Shown in pieces: positions 1 through 5,410 of a stretch of 10,369 bases of DNA. A program made the position numbers and the translations under genes. The notes below the pieces were generated by a model that was given only the letters and a program-made list of their open reading frames with translations, had not been told where the DNA came from and made no database searches. The DNA lies in contig CAYVAR010000035.1 in the NCBI GenBank assembly GCA_964449675.1, forward strand, positions 1 through 10,369, read 5' to 3'. Within the stretch, counting starts at the first letter, position 1. Each line of letters opens with the position of its first letter. The stretch is from CAYVAR01 sp964449675 (GTDB taxonomy: Bacteria > Patescibacteriota > Microgenomatia > UBA10105 > UBA927).

Positions 1-50
1 AGGGGTTTGCCGCCCGCCCCTTGCACATTTACAGTCTTAAGGAGATTAGG

Positions 51-239
51 ATGATTAGAAAACTGTTCGGAATATTCAAGCATGGAGTAAACGGAACCGG
101 TGTTCCTACATGGCTTGACTATGTGCTAACCATTTTGGTCGTCAGTGTATTCTCGGTGGTTGCTGTAGTCATATGGTTCACACTATTTACGCTCTTGTGG
201 AACCTGCCTGTGTGGAACATTTCAGATCTCGTCCGATAG
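51..239 (+). CDS. Small hypothetical membrane protein, 62 aa
   Basis: I do not recognise this gene. The ATG at 51 is chosen because an AAGGAG sequence at 39-44 lies six bases upstream; a TTG at 21 in the same frame has no such site. The peptide starts with a short basic stretch (MIRKLFGIFK), then a polar turn, then one long hydrophobic segment at about residues 18-46 rich in V, I, F and L, and a short tail containing WNLPVW. That is the layout of a small single-span inner-membrane protein with a positive, probably cytoplasmic, N-terminus. A second tiny gene starts 10 bases after its stop and also has a strong Shine-Dalgarno site, so the two are probably co-transcribed. No function can be assigned. 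Confidence 0.6.
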   Translation: MIRKLFGIFKHGVNGTGVPTWLDYVLTILVVSVFSVVAVVIWFTLFTLLWNLPVWNISDLVR

Positions 240-249
240 GAGACACAAA

Positions 250-345
250 ATGGTTCATTTCTATGTCAATTGCGATCTAGACGATGAGCTCATCGAGGTG
301 GGAAAGAAGAAAAAGAAGAAGAAAGTAAAGAAAAAGAAACACTAA
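250..345 (+). CDS. Tiny lysine-tailed hypothetical protein, 31 aa
   Basis: A 32-codon reading frame starts at ATG 250. An AGGAG at 238-242 overlaps the end of the preceding gene and is well spaced, which supports translation. The product has an acidic-hydrophobic N-terminal half (MVHFYVNCDLDDELIEVG) followed by a tail of seven lysines, one valine, four more lysines and a histidine. Such a tail could bind nucleic acid, ribosomes or acidic membrane lipid; this is inference only. The low-complexity AAG/AAA run could also be a chance purine-rich stretch, but the start, the Shine-Dalgarno site and the placement right after a similar small gene favour a real gene. I recognise no family. Confidence 0.5.
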   Translation: MVHFYVNCDLDDELIEVGKKKKKKKVKKKKH

Positions 346-370
346 TCTCTCTACAGACAAATTAAATAAC

Positions 371-441
371 CTCCCGGGGTTGGTCGCCGAAATGGCGTAG
401 TCAAAGGATAAATCCTTAGATTTAAATCCAACCCCTGGGAG
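371..441 (+). other. Cloverleaf-like inverted repeat upstream of tyrS
   Basis: Bases 371-383 pair with 428-441 to form a 13-bp stem with one bulged base (T436): CTCCC with GGGAG, then GGGGTTGG with CCAACCCC. Inside are a CGCC/GGCG hairpin at 385-397 with a GAAAT loop, an AAGGA/TCCTT hairpin at 404-417 with a TAAA loop, and a weak palindrome GATTTAAATC at 419-428. At 71 nt it resembles a tRNA in size and branching, but it has no acceptable T arm or 7-nt anticodon loop. No T-run follows, so it is not a typical terminator. It may be a structured leader, a small RNA, or a degenerate tRNA-like element. Strand is given as that of tyrS. Confidence 0.5.
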
Positions 442-466
442 TCCTGTTCGAAAGCTATAGAAAATA

Positions 467-475
467 TGATATAGT
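467..475 (+). promoter_or_regulatory. Putative extended -10 promoter of tyrS
   Basis: TGA followed by TATAGT (470-475) fits an extended -10 element (TGn plus hexamer). The tyrS ATG lies 12 bases after the hexamer, which would leave a leader of only about five bases. No convincing -35 box is visible. If this is the main promoter, the structured element at 371-441 lies outside the tyrS transcript. An overlapping TATGAT at 465-470 is an alternative. Confidence 0.4.
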
Positions 476-487
476 AAAGAAGAAATT

Positions 488-1684
488 ATGGATGAAATTG
501 AGAGGTTATTGACCAGAGGCGTTGATAAAATTTACCCGAGCCGGGAGGCGCTGGAAAAGGTGCTGCGGTCTGGGAAAAAACTCAAGCTCTACCAAGGGTT
601 TGATCCCACTGGGCGGGAGCTCCATATTGGTCACGCAGTTGGGTTTCGAAAGCTTCGCCAGTGGCAGGATTTGGGCCATGAAGTCATTTTTCTTATTGGT
701 GACGGCACTGGGCAAGCAGGGGATCCGTCTGGAAAAAAAACCGCGAGAGAAAAGTTTTTCACTCGTGAGGAACTTCGGCAAAACGGTAGAGACTACGTCA
801 TGCAATCCTCTAAAATTATGCGCTTTGACGGCCCAAATCCTGTCAAGATTCTCTACAACGGCGACTGGCTCAACAAACTAGGTCTTAAGGAAATCCTTGA
901 CATAGCAGGTCACTTTACGCTCCAGCAGATGCTTGAGCGGGATCTCTACCAGGAGCGTCTCAAAACCGGCGTACCGCTCAGCCTTCGCGAATTCATGTAT
1001 CCACTTCTGCAAGGATATGACTCGGTTGCGATGAATGTTGACCTGGAACTGGGAGGAAGCGATCAGACGTTTAATATGCTCGCCGGTCGATCGCTTGTCG
1101 CTGCGATGCTTCACAAAGAAAAATTTGTCATGACCGTGCCACTTCTGACAGACGCCAAGGGCACAAAGATCGGCAAGACAGAGGGCAACGTCATCGGCCT
1201 TACTGACGCGCCAAATGAATTTTTTGGCAAAATTATGTCACTCGGCGATGACGCCATCGTCAACTCCTTTACACTTTTAACCGATACTCCGGTTGAGGAG
1301 ATAAAAGAGATGAAAAAGAAGATGGAAAAAGGTGAAAATCCTATGATTTTTAAGAAAAAATTGGCCTTTGAACTTACAAAACAATTTAATTCGGAGAATG
1401 CAGCAAGAGCGGCTCAAGCGGAATTTGAGCGTGTCCATCAAAAAGGTGAAAATCCAGAAAACGCAATTGAATTTTCAACAAGTCAAATCAGTTGGAATCC
1501 CGTTGATCTTCTCGTCGCGACAGGACTCGCCGCGAGTAAGTCTGACGCAAAGCGTCTTCTTACGCAAAAGGCCATTGAACTTAACTCTTTACTTATTACT
1601 TCTCACTTATCACTTCTCACTATTTCTGATGGTGATATACTAAAAGTTGGAAAGAAAAAGTTTTTGAAGATACAAATAGTATAA
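488..1684 (+). CDS. tyrS: Tyrosyl-tRNA synthetase
   Basis: This cytoplasmic class I synthetase attaches tyrosine to tRNA-Tyr. The 398 residues hold a Rossmann catalytic domain with the HIGH motif at 46-49 (GFDPTGRELHIGHA) and a KMSKS-type loop KIGKT at 227-231. Likely tyrosine and adenylate contacts, placed by alignment to the Bacillus enzyme from memory, are Y35, D79, Y171, Q175, D178 and Q193 (in GGSDQ). A C-terminal S4-like RNA-binding domain covers about 333-398 and ends in the usual DGDILKVGKKKF. Length is typical of the shorter bacterial TyrRS form. The start has only a weak purine-rich upstream sequence. One oddity is in the S4 domain: residues 367-377, where a loop such as 'NGKKITD' is usual, are encoded by a heptamer tandem array (see 1584-1625). 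The reading frame is intact. Confidence 0.97.
   Translation: MDEIERLLTRGVDKIYPSREALEKVLRSGKKLKLYQGFDPTGRELHIGHAVGFRKLRQWQDLGHEVIFLIGDGTGQAGDPSGKKTAREKFFTREELRQNGRDYVMQSSKIMRFDGPNPVKILYNGDWLNKLGLKEILDIAGHFTLQQMLERDLYQERLKTGVPLSLREFMYPLLQGYDSVAMNVDLELGGSDQTFNMLAGRSLVAAMLHKEKFVMTVPLLTDAKGTKIGKTEGNVIGLTDAPNEFFGKIMSLGDDAIVNSFTLLTDTPVEEIKEMKKKMEKGENPMIFKKKLAFELTKQFNSENAARAAQAEFERVHQKGENPENAIEFSTSQISWNPVDLLVATGLAASKSDAKRLLTQKAIELNSLLITSHLSLLTISDGDILKVGKKKFLKIQIV
1584..1625 (+). repeat. Heptamer tandem array inside tyrS
   Basis: Six consecutive 7-base words run through the coding sequence: ACTCTTT, ACTTATT, ACTTCTC, ACTTATC, ACTTCTC, ACTATTT. Two copies of ACTTCTC are identical, and the 10-mer ACTTCTCACT recurs exactly 14 bases apart. 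Three heptamers equal seven codons, so the array translates without a stop as a leucine-, serine- and threonine-rich stretch in the S4 domain. The word resembles intergenic repeat words more than normal codon usage of this gene. Confidence 0.75.
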
Positions 1685-1691
1685 TGCAAAT

Positions 1692-1749
1692 ATACGAATT
1701 GATGCTAATACTACGAATAAAAACGATCTTTTATTTGTAGCATTCGTAT
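1692..1749. repeat. Inverted repeat between tyrS and the 34-aa gene
   Basis: A 12-bp stem, 1711-1722 with 1729-1740 (one G-T pair), encloses a six-base loop. ATACGAAT at 1692-1699 also pairs with ATTCGTAT at 1742-1749 outside an unpaired 11-base insert on the left arm. CATTCGTA occurs twice at a 10-base period (1741 and 1751). It follows the tyrS stop and could act as a weak 3' processing or termination structure. The T-run lies in the stem rather than after it, so a standard intrinsic terminator is not supported. Confidence 0.6.
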
Positions 1750-1769
1750 ACATTCGTAGATTGGTATCG

Positions 1770-1775
1770 TATCAT
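1770..1775 (+). promoter_or_regulatory. Putative -10 box of the 34-aa gene
   Basis: TATCAT ends seven bases before the ATG at 1783. The expected transcription start would lie at or next to the start codon, so the transcript would be nearly leaderless. No clear -35 box or Shine-Dalgarno sequence is seen. Confidence 0.3.
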
Positions 1776-1782
1776 TTGTAGT

Positions 1783-1887
1783 ATGAATTTTTTTCGAAAA
1801 CACGAGAAATTTTGGAAAGTCATGGTCGTCTTTGCCTCGCTTGCGCTTATCGCTACCTCATTTCTACCACTTCTCTCGCTTCGATAA
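1783..1887 (+). CDS. Small single-span membrane protein, 34 aa
   Basis: This short frame lies between tyrS and recG. It begins with a basic, aromatic N-terminus (MNFFRKHEKFWK) followed by one hydrophobic helix of about 20 residues (VMVVFASLALIATSFLPLLS) and ends at LR. This is the pattern of a small inner-membrane peptide with the N-terminus inside. It fills most of the gap between the two genes and is followed within 15 bases by a good -10 box for recG. From memory, short peptides of this kind are common in Candidate Phyla Radiation genomes, but I cannot name a family or function. The absence of a Shine-Dalgarno site leaves some doubt that it is translated. Confidence 0.55.
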   Translation: MNFFRKHEKFWKVMVVFASLALIATSFLPLLSLR

Positions 1888-1902
1888 AAATCATGCAAGG
1901 CG

Positions 1903-1908
1903 TATAAT
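1903..1908 (+). promoter_or_regulatory. Consensus -10 box of recG
   Basis: A perfect TATAAT ends six bases before the recG ATG at 1915. With normal spacing the transcription start would coincide with the start codon, giving a leaderless mRNA. There is no Shine-Dalgarno sequence. A possible -35 (TTCGAT at 1880-1885, 17-base spacer) is a poor match. Confidence 0.6.
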
Positions 1909-1914
1909 CTGATT

Positions 1915-3969
1915 ATGGAACTTACTCTTTCCTCAAGTGTGCAATATGTTCCACGTGTTGGGCCCATGATGGCAAAACGATTGGAAAAACTCGGCATCAG
2001 AACAGTCGAAGATCTTTTGTATCACATCCCGTTTCGCTACGACGATTTTTCCCTTATTTCACCGATCAACAGAGTCCAAACTGGTGAAGTGGTAACGGTC
2101 GAAGGGACGATAACCAAAATTAGCTTTACTTTGACCAAAACCGGAAAGAAACTCGTTGAAGCTACCATATCCGATGACACCGGATCACTGCCCGTTATCT
2201 GGTTTAACCAACCCTTCCTAGCCCGCGTCTTACCGGTCGGTACCCAAGTCCGGCTGGCCGGAAAAATCGACTGGTTCGGCCACAAAGTCGTCATTACCTC
2301 GCCCTCCTATGAGATGGTCGAGTCTCAGCCTCAAGGCCCGGCCTTGAGCGTGAGTCTTCATACCGGTCGTCTCGTTCCCATCTATTCAGAGACAGAAGGG
2401 GTCTCGTCCAAATGGTTACGGGGGAGAGTAGCATACGCCTTAGAGCTCTTTAAGGGGACGCTTACTGATTTTCTACCTCCTCCACTTCTACAAACGCACA
2501 GTCTCATAAACCTTGAAAAAGCTCTTGCCACGGTCCACTTCCCAAATTCGTTTGACGAAGCAAAAACTGCAAAGAGGCGTCTATCTTTTGACGAATTATT
2601 TCTTCTGCAACTCACCGGTTTGGAAAAACGCAGGTTTTGGGAAGATCAAAACAAAAGTGTCACCATGAATATAGATACGGATGATATATCTGCCTGTATC
2701 GCGACACTTCCGTTTACCTTAACCGCTGACCAAAAAAAGGCTGTCGATGCGATCCTTTCAGACATCACCCGTTCTGTGCCTATGAATAGACTTCTTGAAG
2801 GAGACGTCGGTTCAGGCAAAACCGTCGTGTCTGCAGTTGCCATGTACTGCGTCTGCAAAAATGGATTTCAGTCTCTGTTCATGGCACCTACAGAAATTCT
2901 TGCTTTTCAACATTATGAAACCATCTCACGATTTCTCTCCCCACTTGGTATTCGCGTCGGGATATATACAGGCTCAAAAAAATCTGAACTACAAATAAAT
3001 GATATTCTCGTAGGCACCCATGCGCTTATCGAGAAAAAGTTGGACCACACCAATGTTGGTCTCATCGTTATAGATGAACAGCATCGATTTGGGGTATCTC
3101 AACGGGCAACGCTGCTCACTCATAATAAAAAAACAAAAACTCCCCATCTTCTCACCATGACGGCAACCCCTATACCACGGACTATAGCCCGCACGATGTT
3201 TGGCAACCTCGATCTATCCATTATCGGCACTCTCCCTACGGGGAGGCAGAAAGTGAAAACATGGGTGGTACCAAATGAGAAACGAACTCGAGCGTATGAA
3301 TGGACAACCAAGGAAATACAAAAAACCAGCAGCCAAGCATTTATAGTTTGTCCTTTAATAGATGAGTCTGAAACATTAACAACGGTCAAAGCGGTAAAAA
3401 CAGAATACGCTAGGCTTGCCAAAATTTTCCCTTCTTTCCGTCTGGGACTTTTACATGGCCGCATGAAAGCAGTGGAGAAAGAATCGGTTCTCAATCGATT
3501 TCGAAAAAATGACATACACATTCTTATAACGACACCGGTCGTGGAAGTGGGTATAGATATCCCAAATGCAACAATTATGATCATCGAAGCAGCTGAACGA
3601 TTTGGACTCGGACAACTCCATCAACTGCGAGGCAGAGTGGGCAGGGGCATACTACCCTCGTATTGTTTCCTTTTTACTGAAAATGATGCAGAGTTAACCG
3701 TCAAACGACTCAAGGCACTCGAGACGATTTATAGTGGACCAGAGCTAGCTGAGGTAGATCTCACAATGCGCGGGCCTGGTGAACTTTTTGGTAGAAGGCA
3801 GCATGGCATACCGATTCTTCACATTGCCTCATTCTCCGATAGTCAACTCCTAGAAGAAACCCATCGAGCCGCACGAATTTTTTTTACACAAGATTCAAAC
3901 CTAAACCGCTTCCCCCTATTGAGAGAAAAGCTCAAAAAAGATACAATGAAAGGCACGATACAGGACTAG
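1915..3969 (+). CDS. recG: ATP-dependent DNA helicase RecG
   Basis: RecG is a superfamily 2 double-stranded DNA translocase that reverses stalled forks and migrates Holliday junctions. The 684 residues are close to the usual length. An N-terminal helix-hairpin-helix-like segment (about 10-45, VPRVGPMMAKRLEKLGI) leads into the OB-fold wedge domain (about 55-135), which splits branched DNA. The motor follows: Walker A GDVGSGKT at 296-303, the DEQH box at 387-390, TATPIP at 416-421, and the second RecA-like lobe with RGRVGRG at 572-578. The C-terminal TRG region carries MRGPGELFGRRQHG at about 618-631, where many homologues have GTRQ rather than GRRQ. The gene is complete. The start at 1915 fits both the alignment and the -10 box just upstream. 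It is followed by an octamer repeat region and then rpmF. Confidence 0.97.
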   Translation: MELTLSSSVQYVPRVGPMMAKRLEKLGIRTVEDLLYHIPFRYDDFSLISPINRVQTGEVVTVEGTITKISFTLTKTGKKLVEATISDDTGSLPVIWFNQPFLARVLPVGTQVRLAGKIDWFGHKVVITSPSYEMVESQPQGPALSVSLHTGRLVPIYSETEGVSSKWLRGRVAYALELFKGTLTDFLPPPLLQTHSLINLEKALATVHFPNSFDEAKTAKRRLSFDELFLLQLTGLEKRRFWEDQNKSVTMNIDTDDISACIATLPFTLTADQKKAVDAILSDITRSVPMNRLLEGDVGSGKTVVSAVAMYCVCKNGFQSLFMAPTEILAFQHYETISRFLSPLGIRVGIYTGSKKSELQINDILVGTHALIEKKLDHTNVGLIVIDEQHRFGVSQRATLLTHNKKTKTPHLLTMTATPIPRTIARTMFGNLDLSIIGTLPTGRQKVKTWVVPNEKRTRAYEWTTKEIQKTSSQAFIVCPLIDESETLTTVKAVKTEYARLAKIFPSFRLGLLHGRMKAVEKESVLNRFRKNDIHILITTPVVEVGIDIPNATIMIIEAAERFGLGQLHQLRGRVGRGILPSYCFLFTENDAELTVKRLKALETIYSGPELAEVDLTMRGPGELFGRRQHGIPILHIASFSDSQLLEETHRAARIFFTQDSNLNRFPLLREKLKKDTMKGTIQD

Positions 3970-3976
3970 CTATGAA

Positions 3977-4049
3977 ATCTACTAATCTACTAATCTACTA
4001 ATTACTCAAATTACAATTAGCAGATTTTTCATTAGAAGATTCGTAGATT
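3977..4049. repeat. Octamer tandem array and imperfect inverted repeat
   Basis: ATCTACTA is repeated three times perfectly and in tandem at 3977-4000, followed by a degenerate unit. From about 4014 the complementary sense appears in degraded form (AATTAGCAGATT, ATTAGAAGATT, CGTAGATT), so the two halves can fold as an imperfect hairpin with several mismatches. ATTCGTAGATT at 4039-4049 also occurs at 1752-1762 after tyrS, which links the two spacers. The region fills most of the recG-rpmF gap (3970-4063). Confidence 0.75.
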
Positions 4050-4063
4050 CACGCGAAGCGCAT

Positions 4064-4261
4064 ATGGCACCATTACCTAAACGAAGACATAGCACGCGCA
4101 GAGGAGGCAAGCGAAAAGCGGCGATCTTTTTGAAGCTTCCAACGCTCGTTCGCTGTCCACAGTGCGGCACTCAGAAACCTCCGCATCGAGTTTGCAACGT
4201 GTGTGGTTATTACAATGGAAAACCAGTCGTAATAATAAAAGAAAAGAAAAAGAAGAAATGA
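4064..4261 (+). CDS. rpmF: 50S ribosomal protein L32
   Basis: L32 is a small zinc-ribbon protein of the large ribosomal subunit. The 65-aa product starts with the family's basic N-terminus (MAPLPKRRHSTRRGGKRKA) and has a zinc ribbon with C31, C34, C44 and C47 (CPQC and CNVC). It ends in a lysine-rich tail (five terminal lysines) slightly longer than in E. coli. No Shine-Dalgarno sequence precedes the ATG. Its stop overlaps the nusB start as ATGA, so translation is probably coupled. Many bacteria have plsX/fabH after rpmF; here it leads straight into nusB and rnc, as expected where fatty-acid synthesis has been lost (inference). Confidence 0.95.
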   Translation: MAPLPKRRHSTRRGGKRKAAIFLKLPTLVRCPQCGTQKPPHRVCNVCGYYNGKPVVIIKEKKKKK

Positions 4262-4614
4262 AAACCGCCCTTGATCCGAGACATAAGCGGCGCATTTTGC
4301 TCATGCAGCAGTTGTTCTCGCTGAGTTTCCAAAAGTCATCCGTTACATCACTGGGGAACATCACTGAACACCTGACAACCATAGATCAAGCAATTGTAAA
4401 GGCGGCACCGGAATGGCCTATTGATAAAATTGCAAAAATTGATGTTGCCATACTTAGACTCGCCGTCTACGAACTTCTCATTGAAAAAAAAGAACCGCCA
4501 AAAGTGGTGATCGATGAAGCAGTGGAACTTGCCAAACAGTTCGGTAATGAGAATAGTCAAAAATTCGTTAATGGGGTGTTGGGAACCATATTAAAAACTT
4601 TATTAAATGGCTAA
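4258..4614 (+). CDS. nusB: Transcription antitermination factor NusB
   Basis: NusB is an all-helical protein that, with NusE (S10), binds boxA RNA and keeps RNA polymerase transcribing rRNA operons. The ATG at 4258 gives 118 aa beginning MKTALDPRHKRR. The frame extends further upstream, but that part overlaps rpmF and does not look like NusB. Conserved signatures are EWPIDKIAKIDVAILRLA (about 52-69), PPKVVIDEAVELAKQFG (about 80-96) and SQKFVNGVLG (100-109). It is shorter than the E. coli protein (139 aa), mainly in the N-terminal helical region. The start overlaps the rpmF stop (ATGA). The last codons and the stop (AAT GGC TAA) form the first unit of an ATGGTTAA-like octamer array that continues into the spacer. 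Confidence 0.93.
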   Translation: MKTALDPRHKRRILLMQQLFSLSFQKSSVTSLGNITEHLTTIDQAIVKAAPEWPIDKIAKIDVAILRLAVYELLIEKKEPPKVVIDEAVELAKQFGNENSQKFVNGVLGTILKTLLNG

Positions 4615-4697
4615 ATGGTCGCATGGTCAAATGGTTAAGTATTTTAACCATACAACCCTGCCTTGCCGGCAGGCAGGCATCTAACCATGTTAACCAT
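4607..4697. repeat. ATGGTTAA-type octamer array in both orientations
   Basis: Four tandem octamers at an exact period of eight start inside nusB: ATGGCTAA (4607), ATGGTCGC (4615), ATGGTCAA (4623) and ATGGTTAA (4631). Reverse-complement copies follow: TTAACCAT (4644-4651), CTAACCAT (4681-4688) and TTAACCAT (4690-4697). The copies at 4631-4638 and 4644-4651 form an 8-bp hairpin with a five-base loop. No T-run follows, so it is not a clear terminator. The array occupies nearly the whole nusB-rnc spacer. Confidence 0.8.
4657..4677. repeat. GC-rich palindromic repeat (GCCGGC core)
   Basis: CCTGCC at 4657-4662 is complementary to GGCAGG at 4672-4677 around a TGCCGGCA palindrome (4664-4671). It is a GC-rich island in an AT-rich spacer and sits between the inverted octamer copies. 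From memory, palindromes of this GCCGGCAGGCAGG type recur between genes in Candidate Phyla Radiation genomes and resemble REP elements; I could not check copy number. Confidence 0.65.
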
Positions 4698-4711
4698 CTT
4701 TCCTCATCGTT

Positions 4712-5398
4712 ATGACCTTTGATCAACTTCAAAAAAACATTAGTATCACCTTTGATGATAAGCGCTTGCTGCGCCAAGCCTTTGCCCATCGATCATACCT
4801 TAATGAGTCTCGAGATGTAAACGTATCGAATGAACGGTTAGAGTTTTTAGGAGATTCTGTTTTATCATTTTTAACCTCTCACTATCTCTATGAAACATTT
4901 CCCGAGTATCCAGAAGGAACACTGACCAATATAAGAAGTAGTCTCGTAAAAACAAAAAACTTAAGTGAAGTAGCGCAAACATTACACCTTGGAGAACTAC
5001 TATTATTAAGCCGCGGCGAAGAAGAATCAGGAGGTCGAACAAACCCTTCGCTTCTCGCAGACACGTTTGAAGCACTACTTGGGGCGATTTTCTTAGATCA
5101 AGGGATTGAATCTGCTAAAAAATTTGTATCAACGTTTATTTTCCCAAAAACGCAGTCGATAATCGATAAGAAAATGTATATTGATTATAAGAGTCTCCTC
5201 CAGGAAATTATTCAAGAACAGTCAAAAATATCTCCAACGTATCATGTAATAAAGAGCCAAGGTCCCGATCACGCGAAAACTTTTTGGATCGAGGCTCGTG
5301 CCAATGAATTAGTGCTGGGCAGTGGCATGGGTAAATCAAAGCAAGAAGCCGAACAGGCAGCAGCGGCAAGTAGCCTTGAGAAGATGGGGAAAATTTGA
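4712..5398 (+). CDS. rnc: Ribonuclease III
   Basis: RNase III cuts double-stranded RNA and releases rRNA precursors, using Mg2+ as cofactor. The 228-aa protein has the catalytic domain at about 1-150 with the signature ERLEFLGDS at 41-49. By alignment to the E. coli enzyme the acidic residues are all present: E41, E44, D48, E68, D117 and E120 (in LADTFEALLG). A double-stranded-RNA-binding domain covers about 159-226 (KSLLQEIIQEQ to QEAEQAAAASSLEKM). Length is standard. No Shine-Dalgarno sequence is seen before the ATG at 4712, which begins 14 bases after the octamer repeats. The gene sits with nusB and ribosomal protein genes, consistent with rRNA maturation. Confidence 0.96.
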   Translation: MTFDQLQKNISITFDDKRLLRQAFAHRSYLNESRDVNVSNERLEFLGDSVLSFLTSHYLYETFPEYPEGTLTNIRSSLVKTKNLSEVAQTLHLGELLLLSRGEEESGGRTNPSLLADTFEALLGAIFLDQGIESAKKFVSTFIFPKTQSIIDKKMYIDYKSLLQEIIQEQSKISPTYHVIKSQGPDHAKTFWIEARANELVLGSGMGKSKQEAEQAAAASSLEKMGKI

Positions 5399-5404
5399 TA
5401 AGAT
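5396..5404 (+). promoter_or_regulatory. Putative extended -10 promoter of rpsP
   Basis: TGA (which is also the rnc stop codon) followed by TAAGAT (5399-5404) fits an extended -10 element. It ends six bases before the rpsP ATG, so initiation here would give a leaderless mRNA. No Shine-Dalgarno sequence lies in the 12-base rnc-rpsP gap. Read-through from rnc is also possible. Confidence 0.4.
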
Positions 5405-5410
5405 ACGAGA

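Noticed and set aside
371..442. Canonical tRNA gene
   Set aside because: The length and a 7-bp acceptor-like pairing with one G-T are tempting, but no 5-bp T arm with a TTC loop, no 7-nt anticodon loop and no normal D arm can be drawn on either strand.
346..487. T-box leader of tyrS
   Set aside because: No AGGGTGG-type T-box sequence and no terminator/antiterminator pair are present.
3120..3584. Long minus-strand reading frame opposite recG
   Set aside because: It is the antisense shadow of conserved recG helicase motifs and shows no ribosome site or recognisable protein features.
4162..4257. Longer nusB start at 4162
   Set aside because: The extension overlaps rpmF fully and encodes residues unlike NusB; the ATG at 4258 in the ATGA overlap fits the family start.
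4631..4680. Intrinsic terminator after nusB
   Set aside because: The hairpins at 4631-4651 and 4657-4677 are not followed by a T-run; repeat structure explains them better.
1584..4697. CRISPR array
   Set aside because: The repeat words are 7-10 bases with no unique spacers of regular length, and no cas genes are present.
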